This document shows, piece by piece, positions 9,117-17,216 of a stretch of DNA of 64,000 bases. Below the pieces are notes generated by a model. It saw only the letters and a program-made list of their open reading frames with translations. It did not search any database and was not told the DNA's origin. The position numbers were made by a program, and so were the translations under genes. Source of the DNA: Rouxiella sp. S1S-2 (GTDB lineage Bacteria > Pseudomonadota > Gammaproteobacteria > Enterobacterales > Enterobacteriaceae); assembly GCF_009208105.1 (NCBI RefSeq), contig NZ_WFKL01000001.1, positions 310,001 through 374,000 of the forward strand, written 5' to 3'. How positions within the stretch are numbered: position 1 is the first letter of the stretch; every line of letters begins with the position of its first letter.

Positions 9117-9850
9117 CAGTGTGCTCCCGGGCAGCAGTGGGTGTGATGGTATAAGTCATTATTTGCCTGACCGCGCTGGTTCTCTGCCTGCGCTAAACAG
9201 TGCGGCGGCAGCGGGGCGGTACCCGCCAGCAAAGCGATAGCGACGGGGGCGCGCGGATAATCCTGCACCTCAGTAAGAGGATGCGGACAGCTGTGCATCA
9301 CCACCAGCGTATCCATGGCGAAACGCAGTGTGACGCTGGCTCCGGGGACGTGTTGCGGCTCGAGCGCCAGATTGCCGTCGTTATCCACGGTCACTTTCGA
9401 GAACAGATTGACGCAGGCGGCCATGTCACGCTTGCCCAGCCCGTATTTTGCCAATTCGACTAAAAAGCTGTCATAGCCGTTTTGATAGCGGCCGTTGTGT
9501 GCTTGTTGATAGCTCAATGCGCCGAATCGCTGTGCGCTCAGGGCGGCGTTCATGCTGCCGCACACGGTGTCGTGCCAGCCAAGCGTGTCGTGCGCTATGC
9601 CGCAAAAAATACGACCCATGTCGGAGTAAAGACAGTGGCCTGCAGTGAGTCGAAAAGTGTGCTGGCACTTTAAGGTGTCCGGCGCGTTATAGCGTTCGAG
9701 CAGATTGTCCGGGTTATAGAACAACAGGCCAAGATTGGCTCCGCCTTCAACGTCGGTAAAGCGCAGTGCGGAACCGCTTTTTATCCGCAGCGACCAGTGT
9801 GATCCGGCCGGCAGCAGTGTTTGATAGTGGGTGTCTGTAGAGTCACTCAT
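9116..9850 (-). CDS. DUF1989 protein UAAP1, predicted carboxyguanidine deiminase subunit
   Basis: A 244-residue DUF1989 protein, the longer partner of the pair. Family features include [39 protein letters not shown] and a Cys near the end in [10 protein letters not shown]. It probably forms the carboxyguanidine deiminase with the next gene; the product allophanate would then need an allophanate hydrolase, encoded at 52112-53956. The ATG at 9850 is preferred because AAGGAG lies 7 nt upstream and the family N-terminus starts there; a longer frame reaching 10018 would run into the ATPase gene. It starts 11 bp after the ATPase stop. Confidence 0.85.
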   Translation of the reverse strand: MSDSTDTHYQTLLPAGSHWSLRIKSGSALRFTDVEGGANLGLLFYNPDNLLERYNAPDTLKCQHTFRLTAGHCLYSDMGRIFCGIAHDTLGWHDTVCGSMNAALSAQRFGALSYQQAHNGRYQNGYDSFLVELAKYGLGKRDMAACVNLFSKVTVDNDGNLALEPQHVPGASVTLRFAMDTLVVMHSCPHPLTEVQDYPRAPVAIALLAGTAPLPPHCLAQAENQRGQANNDLYHHTHCCPGAH

Positions 9851-9861
9851 CGCGTTCTCCT

Positions 9862-10575
9862 TTAGAGTGGAATATCGTAGGTAATGCTTGCACCCCAAGC
9901 GTCGGGCGCCTGCGGGTCGTGGCGGATTTTGTCGAATACCCACAGCCGCGAGCCGAGGGAGAATCCCTCCTTCAGGTCGTGGGTTATCATGAAAATAGTC
10001 AGATGATGCTGCTTCCACAGATCAGTGATTAGCTGGTGCATGTCCTTACGAATGCCGGGATCAAGCGCTCCAAAAGGCTCATCGAGCAGCAAAATACGCG
10101 GTTTCTTGGTTAACGCCTGCGCCAACGCCAGTCGCTGCTGCATGCCGCCGGAGAGCTGATGCGGATATTTATCCAGCGCATGACCCAGTCCGACCTGAGC
10201 CAGCATCTCCTCTGCGCGGTCGGCAATCCCCTTGCGTTTGCTGCCCCACACGCGGCCCAGCCAGCGTGCCTGCACAAATTCTTCGCCGAGCATGACGTTT
10301 TGCCGTGCCGTCAAATGGGGAAACACTGAATAGCGCTGAAAAACCACGCCACGATCTTCGCCCGGCTCTTGCTTAATCGGCTTCCCGTCGAGCAGCAGTT
10401 GGCCCTTGCTCGGGCTTTCGGTACCCAGCATCATTTTCAAAAAAGTGGTTTTACCACAGCCGGACGCGCCGACGATTGACACGAATTCGCCCTCCTGCAC
10501 CTCGGCGTTAACGCGTTCCAGCACCACCTGATTGCCGTAGTGTTTTTCGAGATTGCGCATACTCAATAAGCTCAT
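9862..10575 (-). CDS. ABC transporter ATP-binding protein (SsuB/TauB/NrtD type), predicted guanidine importer
   Basis: A 237-residue ABC ATPase. Walker A is GASGCGKT (36-43), the signature LSGGMQQ (141-147) and Walker B ILLLDEP (161-167), with the switch histidine in MITHDL. Its closest class is the nitrate/sulfonate/bicarbonate/taurine group. It works at the inner face of the cytoplasmic membrane with the permease 21 bp upstream and the binding protein that opens the operon. The operon lies behind a guanidine riboswitch, so guanidine or a close derivative is the likely substrate; the protein alone does not prove this. Confidence 0.85.
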   Translation of the reverse strand: MSLLSMRNLEKHYGNQVVLERVNAEVQEGEFVSIVGASGCGKTTFLKMMLGTESPSKGQLLLDGKPIKQEPGEDRGVVFQRYSVFPHLTARQNVMLGEEFVQARWLGRVWGSKRKGIADRAEEMLAQVGLGHALDKYPHQLSGGMQQRLALAQALTKKPRILLLDEPFGALDPGIRKDMHQLITDLWKQHHLTIFMITHDLKEGFSLGSRLWVFDKIRHDPQAPDAWGASITYDIPL

Positions 10576-10596
10576 GCATCGCTCCGTATTTAAAAC

Positions 10597-11409
10597 TTAT
10601 TTAACGTAATACCACGGCCAGCAGCGGCGGCTTATCAGGCGCAGCAAGGCATCGAGGAGGAAGGCCAGCAGCGTTATCCACGCCACGTAGGGCAAAATCA
10701 CGTCCATCGCCAGATAGCGGCGCATCAGAAAAATGCGGTAACCCAACCCTTCAGTAGCGGCAATAGCCTCGGCGGCGATCAGGAATAACCAGGCGGAACC
10801 CAATGAAAGCCGCACGGCGTCGAGCAGGCGCGGCATCAGCTGTGGCAAAATAATTCGCCACAGAATTTGCCCGCTGTGGGCACTTAGGGTCTGTGCTTTT
10901 ATCAACTGTTCGTGCGGAATAGCCTGCACGTGCTGCTGCAGGTCACGTGCAATAAACGGCGTCACGCCCACGGCAATCAACACGACTTTCGACAGTTCGC
11001 CGAGGCCAAAACAGATAAAAAGGATCGGCAATACCGCCAGCGGAGGGATAAGTGCAAACAGCGTGACCAGCGGAGAAATCAGTGAGCGCACGGCGGGCAG
11101 TGCGCCGCAGAATATGCCCAGCGCCAGGCCGAGAAAAGCACTGATGGCAATGCCGCTCAGCAGGCGAACCAGACTGGCGTAGGTGTCAGTCCACAGCAAA
11201 TATTCACCGGTTCGGGGACTAGGCTCGAACGCCATCCGATAGATAGCGTCGCCCATTGAGGAGAAGCTCGGCAGCAGTTTGTCGAACGCATTGACCGCCA
11301 GGCGGGCATCCGAAGCCATCAGATAAACCAATACCAGCAGCAGCAGGGGCAGCAGCCCGAGCAAACTACGTGACAAGCGTTGCGGTTGGTAGTTGATCAT
11401 TTTGCGCAT
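10597..11409 (-). CDS. ABC transporter permease (SsuC/TauC type), predicted guanidine importer
   Basis: A 270-residue integral membrane protein with a first membrane helix at about 14-32 (LLGLLPLLLLVLVYLMA) and several more downstream. The EAA loop region is visible near ILWRIILPQLMPRLLDAVRLSLGSAW, as expected for BPD_transp_1 permeases. It probably forms a homodimeric channel driven by the ATPase encoded next. It lies in the riboswitch operon between the binding-protein gene (37 bp upstream) and the ATPase gene. Confidence 0.85.
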   Translation of the reverse strand: MRKMINYQPQRLSRSLLGLLPLLLLVLVYLMASDARLAVNAFDKLLPSFSSMGDAIYRMAFEPSPRTGEYLLWTDTYASLVRLLSGIAISAFLGLALGIFCGALPAVRSLISPLVTLFALIPPLAVLPILFICFGLGELSKVVLIAVGVTPFIARDLQQHVQAIPHEQLIKAQTLSAHSGQILWRIILPQLMPRLLDAVRLSLGSAWLFLIAAEAIAATEGLGYRIFLMRRYLAMDVILPYVAWITLLAFLLDALLRLISRRCWPWYYVK

Positions 11410-11446
11410 CGAAATGCCCTTTTTAAAAACGGTGGAAAGCGGTTGA

Positions 11447-12511
11447 TTACAGTTTGTTGGCGGCAGCGAGCTTCACGAATTCATCGGTAAAGCGCAGCTT
11501 TTGATTCGCCGGATTGCCCCAGTTACCCGTAGGCGTGGTAATGCCCACCGTGGTGGCATCGGCCGCACCGTCGCCCAGCAGGCCGTGTTTAAAGGAGAAC
11601 TCGGCCACGGATTGCATGGTGGTTTTAATTTGCGCGCCGCTGACGAAATCGAGCGTTTGCTGCGGTGAGCTTAAGAGGTAGGTTGCCGCCAACTGCTGGT
11701 CAAAACCTTTGAGGTCGGTTCCGGACTCCTGAGCCATAAAAGTGCGCGCTTTAACCGCGTCGCTGCCGTTGCCTTTGATGGCGTTCAGCGTTTCATACCA
11801 GGCGCCGGTCAGCGCTTTGCCGAGTTCAGGGTGGGCGGTGAGGGTTTTACTGTTAACAACCAGCAGGTCGAGAATTTCGCCGGGGATTTGGGCGGAAGAG
11901 AAAATTTCGTGGCTGTCCGGCTGCTTTTTGGCTTCGGCCAGCAGCGGGTTCCAGGTGACTATCGATTTCACCTGCGGAGTGCTAAAGGCGGCCACCAGGT
12001 CGGCATCGGCGGTGTTCACTACGGTCACGTCTTTCTCGTTCATACCCGATTTTTCCAGCGCCCGCGCCAGCAGGTATTGCGAAACTGAAAGTTCGACCAG
12101 ATTAATCGACTGGCCCTTCAACGATGTAATGTCACCTTTACCTTTGAGCATGATGCCGTCATTGCCGTTGGAATAGTCACCGACGATAAGCGCGGTGCTA
12201 TCAACGCCGCCGGTTGCGGGAATGGTCAGCGCGTCCATATTAGTCATGGTGCAGCCGTCAAATCCGCCTGAAGTGTATTGATTGACCGATTCGATGTAGT
12301 CATTAACCTGCACAAACTGAATCGTGATGCCGTATTTATCCGCCCATTGTTTGAGAATGCCGCTTTGTTGGGCATAGTCCCAAGGCATCCATCCGGCGTA
12401 AATTGACCAGGCAATTTTAAAGGTAGGTTTAACGGCGGCCAGGGCGGGCTGGCTGAGAAGTGCGGCAAAGCATAGGGCGCTGAGCAGCAGGCGTTGGCAA
12501 GCTTTAATCAT
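11447..12511 (-). CDS. Periplasmic substrate-binding protein of the guanidine-operon ABC transporter
   Basis: A 354-residue periplasmic binding protein of the SsuA/NMT1-like class. A cleavable signal peptide is visible (positive MIKACQR, hydrophobic core, cleavage near QPALA-A at 25-26). The ATG at 12511 is chosen because GAGG lies 9 nt upstream and it begins the signal peptide; the in-frame codon at 12535 adds eight residues with no ribosome site. It is the first gene after the riboswitch. The substrate is inferred from the riboswitch and downstream enzymes to be guanidine. Confidence 0.85.
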   Translation of the reverse strand: MIKACQRLLLSALCFAALLSQPALAAVKPTFKIAWSIYAGWMPWDYAQQSGILKQWADKYGITIQFVQVNDYIESVNQYTSGGFDGCTMTNMDALTIPATGGVDSTALIVGDYSNGNDGIMLKGKGDITSLKGQSINLVELSVSQYLLARALEKSGMNEKDVTVVNTADADLVAAFSTPQVKSIVTWNPLLAEAKKQPDSHEIFSSAQIPGEILDLLVVNSKTLTAHPELGKALTGAWYETLNAIKGNGSDAVKARTFMAQESGTDLKGFDQQLAATYLLSSPQQTLDFVSGAQIKTTMQSVAEFSFKHGLLGDGAADATTVGITTPTGNWGNPANQKLRFTDEFVKLAAANKL

Positions 12512-12578
12512 GATAATTCCTCTGACGTTGACCACGGGAAAAGTGCAGGAGGTCGGCGGCGAGATTGGATCTCGCTTT

Positions 12579-12678
12579 GGCCTCCCGGGCTTTTATCCCG
12601 CCGTGTAACCGCCAGAGGGCGGTCGGTCACTCTCGGACCAGCCATCTGCACAGCGCAGACCGGAACCCTAGCGACCTT
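12579..12678 (-). ncRNA. Guanidine-I riboswitch (ykkC class)
   Basis: Read on the minus strand, this leader holds the landmark ykkC segments in order and at the right spacing: GCTAGGGTTCCGG, then GCTGGTCCGAGAGTGACC, a variable GCCCTCTGGCGG hairpin, then ACGGCGGGATAAAAGCCCGG followed by GAGG. The ACGGG..AAAGCCCGGGAG block is the conserved 3' half of the ligand-binding fold. It sits 67 nt upstream of the binding-protein ATG. Downstream are a perfect 7-bp hairpin (12559-12575) and a CCTCC near 12547-12551 that could pair with the GGGAGG end of the aptamer; this may be the expression platform. The class is an ON switch for free guanidine. Confidence 0.95.
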
Positions 12679-12736
12679 ATTTCAAATTGTATGGCGACAC
12701 CGGTTTCCCGCTATCGCTCCTGCTCTCAAACAACAG

Positions 12737-12752
12737 GCAATAACCTTGCCAA
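12737..12752 (-). promoter_or_regulatory. Candidate sigma-54 promoter of the guanidine operon
   Basis: The minus strand reads TTGGCAAGGTTATTGC. The GG and GC dinucleotides are exactly 10 bases apart, as in the -24/-12 consensus TGGCAC-N5-TTGC, with one mismatch in the first block (A for C). It predicts a transcript start near 12726, about 48 nt before the riboswitch. Confidence 0.6.
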
Positions 12753-12913
12753 ATTGATTAAGTAGAGAGAAAAATTAGGTAAAAATCATAATTAAGGGTT
12801 AAAAAATCAACGTCTTAATTGTTTTTATTTAAACGTATCCAGACGTAGGATAAAGGGTCGAACGCGGCAGACAAGCCAGTGGAGGCGGCGCTAATCCCCC
12901 TATTCGTGCAGCG

Positions 12914-12930
12914 TGCACCGGCTTTGGGCA
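12914..12930. promoter_or_regulatory. Weak candidate NtrC site
   Basis: TGCACC-GGCTT-TGGGCA compares with the NtrC pattern TGCACC-N5-GGTGCA: one half is perfect and the other has two mismatches. It lies about 196 bp upstream of the predicted sigma-54 start of the guanidine operon. It is also 104 bp before yiaF, so assignment is uncertain. Confidence 0.3.
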
Positions 12931-13033
12931 GGCACTTCTTTGCTGTATCCTAAGCCCACAGGATGGTCTATTCTACTAAGCTACTTTTTGAGTATCAGTA
13001 CTTAATAAGAAATTCAAATCAGGAGTCAGGAAA

Positions 13034-13750
13034 ATGACTGTAGGGATCAGGAGCAGGACTTTAGCGCGCTGGCTGGCGCCTGTGGTTGCATTACTGGTGG
13101 TTTTTCAACTTACCGCCTGTGGTGATAAAGAGCCGGAGCAAAGGAAAGCGTTCATCGACTACTTGCAAAATACTGTGATGCGCAGTGGTCAAAACTTGCC
13201 CACGCTGAGCGAAGACCAGAGACAGAAATTTGGCAACTACGTCAACGATTACACCATCATTCTGACTTTCTCCCGTCAGATGAAGCAGTCCATTAATAAC
13301 AGTCTGTCCCCTGCAGTGAACAGCATTGCCCAGATTCGTGTGCCACAGGACTATTTGCAGCAGAAGCCTGCACTACAGCAGGCGGCAGGTACCCTCAATA
13401 CGCTGGCGCAGCAAATTCAGACCGCCAAAGCGACTGCCGACACCGCGCAGGCAGCGCTTAAGCAGCCTGATGATTTGAAAGCGGTTTACAATCAGGTTTA
13501 TGCTCAGGACGTGACTCAGCCGGCCAATGCCCTGATCCCGGTTGTTCCCGCTCTGTCAGGTTTCACGCAAGACATCATTGCTGTCGGTGATTTCCTGGGG
13601 CAGCAGGGAACGCAGGTTGCTTTTGCCAACGGTGCCGTGCAGTTCCCGACTCAGCAACAGGTCACGCAGTACAATGCGATGATGACAGGCCTGCTGGGTA
13701 AGCAACAGGCGCTGGTCGATGCGCAGAAGATTATTGCCGGTAATCTCTGA
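13034..13750 (+). CDS. yiaF: YiaF family (DUF3053) lipoprotein
   Basis: A 238-residue lipoprotein resembling E. coli YiaF (236 aa), with shared blocks QRKAFIDYLQNTVMRSG, IRVPQDY and GDFLGQQGTQVAFANG. A signal peptide ends in a lipobox LTAC with the lipidated cysteine at C29 and Gly-Asp following it; Asp at +3 is less decisive than +2, so the final membrane is not certain. The mature part is mostly helical and polar. AGGAG lies upstream of the ATG. Function is unknown. A terminator follows, so it is monocistronic. Confidence 0.9.
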   Translation: MTVGIRSRTLARWLAPVVALLVVFQLTACGDKEPEQRKAFIDYLQNTVMRSGQNLPTLSEDQRQKFGNYVNDYTIILTFSRQMKQSINNSLSPAVNSIAQIRVPQDYLQQKPALQQAAGTLNTLAQQIQTAKATADTAQAALKQPDDLKAVYNQVYAQDVTQPANALIPVVPALSGFTQDIIAVGDFLGQQGTQVAFANGAVQFPTQQQVTQYNAMMTGLLGKQQALVDAQKIIAGNL

Positions 13751-13779
13751 TAACGTGCTGAATAAGTGGGTCAAAATCT

Positions 13780-13808
13780 AAACCACGTGTAGCAGCGTGG
13801 TTTTTTTT
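13780..13808 (+). terminator. Terminator of yiaF
   Basis: AACCACG/CGTGGTT stem with an 8-nt loop followed by eight T, starting 30 bp after the yiaF stop. Confidence 0.9.
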
Positions 13809-13948
13809 ATCAAAAAAAACGGCATGATTAATAAAAGCTCACAATTTATTGATGCCTGCCATCGGCGTAATACTTTAGTTTTTATGTCATTCATCTGTTT
13901 TAAATTTGTGAAAAAATTTAAGCCTCTAACTCTAAGGAAGTGTTTTTT

Positions 13949-14734
13949 ATGAAACATCATATGATGACTTTGCTGGCTGGGCTGATCGCAATGCCTGGTT
14001 TGGCTGCGGCAGCAGACAGCGCCAACTTTACCGACGCGCAGCAGCAGGCTATTGGCAAAATCGCCTCTGATTACATCATCGCGCATCCTGAAGTGTTGGT
14101 GCAGGCGAGCCAGAAGCTGCAAGCACAACAGCAGCAGCAACAGGCCAGTGATTCTTTGACCGCCGTGTTAGCCAATGCGCCCGCGCTGTTGCAGGATAAA
14201 GATACCCCGTCTTATGGTCCAAAAGATGCGAAAGTCGCATTCGTAGAATTTTTCGACTACCAGTGCCTCTACTGTAGCCACATGGCGCCGCTGGTGGAGC
14301 AAACCATTAAGGCCAATCCAAACGTACGCTTCGTGTTTAAAGAGTGGCCAATTTTTGGTGACCGCTGGAAGGCGTCGATTACTGCGGCTGAAACCGGGTT
14401 GTCGGTTTACAAACAGAAGGGCGCTCAGGCTTATTTGGACTATCACAATGCGATTTATGCTACCGGTCATGACGAAGGCAAACTGACTGACGCCGATATT
14501 TCTGGTGCGGTAGAAAAAGTGCATGCAGCACTGCCCAGCGATGCGCATCGTCAGGAAACGCACGCGACGCTGGCTAAGAATGACGATTTGGCTAAAACGC
14601 TGGGCTTCCAGGGAACACCTGGTTTCATCGTGATGCCAACCCGCGATGCCAACGCCAATAACACCACGATATTGCCGGGTGCAGTGTCTGCAGAAGACCT
14701 GCAGGCAGCAATCAGCAAGGCGCAGGGTAAGTAA
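13949..14734 (+). CDS. DsbA-family thiol oxidoreductase, periplasmic (ScsC/Com1-like)
   Basis: A 261-residue secreted thioredoxin-fold protein. A signal peptide (MKHHMMTLLAGLIAMPGLAAA) is followed by a Gln-rich helical stretch (about 27-70) that could mediate oligomerisation, as in ScsC-like proteins. The active site is C106-L-Y-C109 and the cis-proline loop is T223-P224 in QGTPGFIVMP. It probably oxidises or isomerises disulfides in the periplasm. AAGGAAG ends 8 nt before the ATG at 13949, which is preferred over an in-frame GTG three codons earlier. No DsbB/DsbD-like partner is next to it, so the redox partner is unknown. Confidence 0.88.
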   Translation: MKHHMMTLLAGLIAMPGLAAAADSANFTDAQQQAIGKIASDYIIAHPEVLVQASQKLQAQQQQQQASDSLTAVLANAPALLQDKDTPSYGPKDAKVAFVEFFDYQCLYCSHMAPLVEQTIKANPNVRFVFKEWPIFGDRWKASITAAETGLSVYKQKGAQAYLDYHNAIYATGHDEGKLTDADISGAVEKVHAALPSDAHRQETHATLAKNDDLAKTLGFQGTPGFIVMPTRDANANNTTILPGAVSAEDLQAAISKAQGK

Positions 14735-14748
14735 TTACTGACGCATTA

Positions 14749-14774
14749 AGGCAGAGCTTGTAAAGGCTCTGCCT
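14749..14774. terminator. Hairpin between convergent genes, probable terminator
   Basis: AGGCAGAGC/GCTCTGCCT is a perfect 9-bp stem with an 8-nt loop after the DsbA-like gene. The tail is only weakly T-rich. Confidence 0.5.
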
Positions 14775-14801
14775 ATTCATAAGGCCTTTTCTGGCCTACG
14801 T

Positions 14802-15164
14802 CTACTGATTCGTTTTATCTGCCGCGCCCTTTGTCATCGCCTGAATACAGCTGTCAATATTCTGACCGGCGAACGTTTTTTGTTGCGTGCTTAACGCCTG
14901 ATACCGCTTGACTGAAACCTTCGCCAAGTCTTCATTATATTTAACCTGATCGACGGCATAAGAGTTGTTTTCATTGGTGATAATGTAACGAACCCTTTCC
15001 AGCAGCGCTTTATCATCAACCGGTTTCTTGCCCAAAATATCCACTGCAGCACAGGTCGTTGCATCATAGTGCGGGTTGTGTGCGGGGGTTCTGTTAAGCC
15101 GCCAAACGGTTACGGCAACGATAACGATAATAATGATGGCTGACAGCGGAAAAATCTTCTTCAT
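14802..15164 (-). CDS. Small membrane-anchored protein of unknown function
   Basis: About 120 residues. An N-terminal hydrophobic helix (MKKIFPLSAIIIIVIVAVTVW) would anchor it in the inner membrane with a polar periplasmic domain holding two cysteines (TTCAAVD and IDSCIQA), which may form a disulfide. It sits convergent to a DsbA-family gene, a possible but unproven link. The ATG at 15164 is chosen; a GTG three codons upstream is possible. I do not recognise a family. Confidence 0.6.
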   Translation of the reverse strand: MKKIFPLSAIIIIVIVAVTVWRLNRTPAHNPHYDATTCAAVDILGKKPVDDKALLERVRYIITNENNSYAVDQVKYNEDLAKVSVKRYQALSTQQKTFAGQNIDSCIQAMTKGAADKTNQ

Positions 15165-15510
15165 TACAAGCACTCATTTCTAAGGATTTGATCAGGGGCG
15201 GCCAGAGTAAAGATCTGCTGGAATAAAATCCAGCGTATTGATGAACTATATGAGTTAATAAACCACGGAGTAATCAAAATCGTGCGGCTTCACCGTAACA
15301 TCTACAAACAACTATTCATCAAATAACACTATAGACGATTCCCTAATGAATATTAATTCACCGTGGTTATTATTTTCATTTAAATATAATAAAACTGAAT
15401 ATGTCGAGTTAATTAATCCTTTATTTTGATATAACACGTTATTCAGTGCATCGTAAAATGTTGAATCATTATAAAACACGCGCGAGAACTATTGGCTGGA
15501 GAGCATGTAA
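15165..15510. other. AT-rich divergent intergenic region
   Basis: It separates the small membrane protein from the TIM-barrel gene and must hold both promoters. I see no convincing operator, RNA or ORF in it. Confidence 0.5.
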
Positions 15511-16326
15511 ATGAGAAAGTTTGAAAATCCACTGTTTATAAATACGGTATGTCTTGGGGGATCCACTGAAGAAAAACTGCGCGCCGTGCAGGCTGCCGGT
15601 TTTAATCAAGTTGAACTCTGGCGGCAGGACGTAGAATCGTTTGGAGGCGATACGGCAGGGGTCAGGACGCTGCTTAATGCATTGGCGTTAGAATTAACTG
15701 ACTATCAGGTATTGCTGGATTTTGACGGTGCCCCGGATAATATTCGAGAGGAAAAACGTCAGGAGGCCATTCGCATGCTGGATACTGCGTTTGAGCTGGG
15801 TGCAACAACCTTGCTGGCACCGGCCTCCACGCATAAAAAGTGTGTTGCCGATCGCGTTGAGGAGGATTTACGCTGGCTTGCTCGGCAAGCGGCATCGCGT
15901 GGTTTACGCATTGCTTATGAGGGCATGGCGTGGAGCACGCATATCAACAATACTGCCGCCGTCTGGCAGATGGTTCAGCGGATTAACGAGCCTAATCTCG
16001 GGCTGGTTGTCGATGCTTTTCATATCTTCGTCGGTCATCGTACCGTGGACGACTTGAACGGCATCCCGATGAATAAAATCTTTTTGGTGCAGCTTTCTGA
16101 CTTGGCGGAACTGCCGAGTGCGGAACATCTGGTAGATACCGCTCGGCACAGTCGTTTACTGCCGGGGCAGGGTGATTTTCCACTTGAGACTCTCATTAAA
16201 CGTCTGCAGGAGGGCGGTTATAGTGGTCCAATTGGGTTAGAAGTATTTAGTGACTCACTCAAAAAGGAGAACCCGATAAATGTTGCACGGCAGGCCATGA
16301 AGGCGCTGCAGGATGTACTCGCATAA
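15511..16326 (+). CDS. Sugar phosphate isomerase/epimerase-like TIM barrel protein
   Basis: A 271-residue AP_endonuc_2/xylose isomerase-like TIM barrel. The metal ligands expected for the fold are visible: E137 (AYEGMAW), D168 and H171 (VVDAFHIF), Q194 (FLVQLSD) and E244 (GLEVFSD). The pattern is shared by IolE, hydroxypyruvate isomerase and 3-dehydroshikimate dehydratases of the QuiC/AsbF type; the YEGMAWSTHINN and LGLVVDAFHIF segments look closest to the last group, but the substrate cannot be fixed from sequence. It stands alone with no pathway partner, beside the AT-rich signalling island. Confidence 0.7.
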   Translation: MRKFENPLFINTVCLGGSTEEKLRAVQAAGFNQVELWRQDVESFGGDTAGVRTLLNALALELTDYQVLLDFDGAPDNIREEKRQEAIRMLDTAFELGATTLLAPASTHKKCVADRVEEDLRWLARQAASRGLRIAYEGMAWSTHINNTAAVWQMVQRINEPNLGLVVDAFHIFVGHRTVDDLNGIPMNKIFLVQLSDLAELPSAEHLVDTARHSRLLPGQGDFPLETLIKRLQEGGYSGPIGLEVFSDSLKKENPINVARQAMKALQDVLA

Positions 16327-16492
16327 CGCAGGATGGAGTGTTTTTTGGGAAAATTCATAAATCAATATTTCCCGACCTGCATGACTTTATATGAGGAATT
16401 ACCCGTATTTAGCAATGGAGTATATATAATTCAGAAACTTAATTTCCGAATGATATATTAATGGGAAAGTATTTTCTTATAAATTACTAATA

Positions 16493-16525
16493 AAAAAATC
16501 CCCTTATTCTCGGCGAGATAAGGGG
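16493..16525 (-). terminator. Intrinsic terminator, leftward
   Basis: CCCCTTAT/ATAAGGGG plus inner CTC/GAG stem; on the minus strand it is followed by ATTTTTTTATT. The only leftward gene it can serve is the 32-codon mini-gene at 16675-16773, because the neighbour at 15511-16326 is rightward. Confidence 0.75.
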
Positions 16526-16674
16526 TTGCCAAATGGCCAACACCAGGGAATTTGTATATTGCTTAACTGGTCTTAAGTATAGGGTTTATTATCTAATAAG
16601 CCAAACCTTTTATTCGAGATTTAGGGTTATTATTTTTTTCTGGTAAGTTAAAGATGATTTAAGGAATAAGAATT

Positions 16675-16773
16675 TTACGGCTTGTTGGTAATTAACTTTC
16701 TGATTATAATAATTATTTTTAATATAAGGTAGATTATTTTCATAGCAATAAGAATGGCTGTGAATGTAACCAT
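16675..16773 (-). CDS. Hydrophobic 32-residue peptide, candidate small membrane protein or type I toxin
   Basis: A 32-codon frame begins at an ATG preceded by GGAGGAG with a 9-nt gap, one of the strongest ribosome sites in the window. The peptide starts MVTFTAILIAMKIIYLIL, continues with a Lys and five consecutive Ile, and ends in a basic tail RKLITNKP. One membrane helix with positive flanks is expected. A leftward terminator lies 150 bp downstream, completing a compact unit. A candidate promoter on the opposite strand (16682-16710) would give an RNA antisense to the start region. Size, hydrophobicity and antisense layout recall type I toxins (TisB, ShoB, DinQ), but no specific homologue is recognised. 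It may instead be a signalling or regulatory membrane peptide. Confidence 0.55.
   Translation of the reverse strand: MVTFTAILIAMKIIYLILKIIIIIRKLITNKP
16682..16710 (+). promoter_or_regulatory. Candidate antisense promoter inside the 32-codon gene
   Basis: TTGTTG-N17-TATAAT on the plus strand: a perfect -10 box and a half-matching -35 box at optimal spacing. A transcript from about 16717 would pair with the start codon and ribosome site of the mini-gene. AT-rich DNA makes chance -10 boxes common. Confidence 0.35.
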
Positions 16774-16789
16774 GTTAAAATTCTCCTCC

Positions 16790-17216
16790 ATTGAATAAAA
16801 CACTGTTCTCCAGAAGTCACCATAAGCATAAAGAATATAATATGTATTAGTAGATTATATTTCTTAAAATGATAGGTTAGCTGGCGGTTGGTGTAGTTTG
16901 TTAACCTATGCTACCTCTACTTTGGTATAGCTAATATAAGAATGCTGTGTTTTGAATGCAGATAAGTAGCCAGTGCGAAGGGAAAATTCTCAGTGAGGCA
17001 AGATTGTTTGATAGTTTAATTATAACGCAGTAAATGGACGTGTTGATTTATCTATATTTACTATATATACAGTACAAGTATTTTTTAAATGAATTTAATT
17101 TATATCTAAGAAGTAAAATTTATAATAAATGCTATTATATGTAGCTGTTTATCGATGACTCAGATATTCTCCTCGGGAAACTATAATATAGTCGCTATGG
17201 ATGGGGGCATTTAAAT
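16790..17216. other. AT-rich intergenic region before the AHL synthase
   Basis: It contains an inverted repeat ATAGGTTA/TAACCTAT (16872-16879 and 16902-16909) that could fold the leader of the mini-gene, and the promoter region of the AHL synthase gene with a lux-like half site ACTTGTACT on the minus strand at 17071-17079. No convincing ORF was found. Confidence 0.4.

Noticed and set aside
16333..16461. 42-codon rightward frame right after the TIM-barrel gene
   Set aside because: AGG abuts the ATG with no spacing, the peptide has no recognisable pattern, and it lies in AT-rich DNA where such frames arise by chance.
17032..17142. 36-codon rightward frame before the AHL synthase
   Set aside because: No ribosome site; it lies across the probable promoter of the synthase gene and is made of AT-rich codons.
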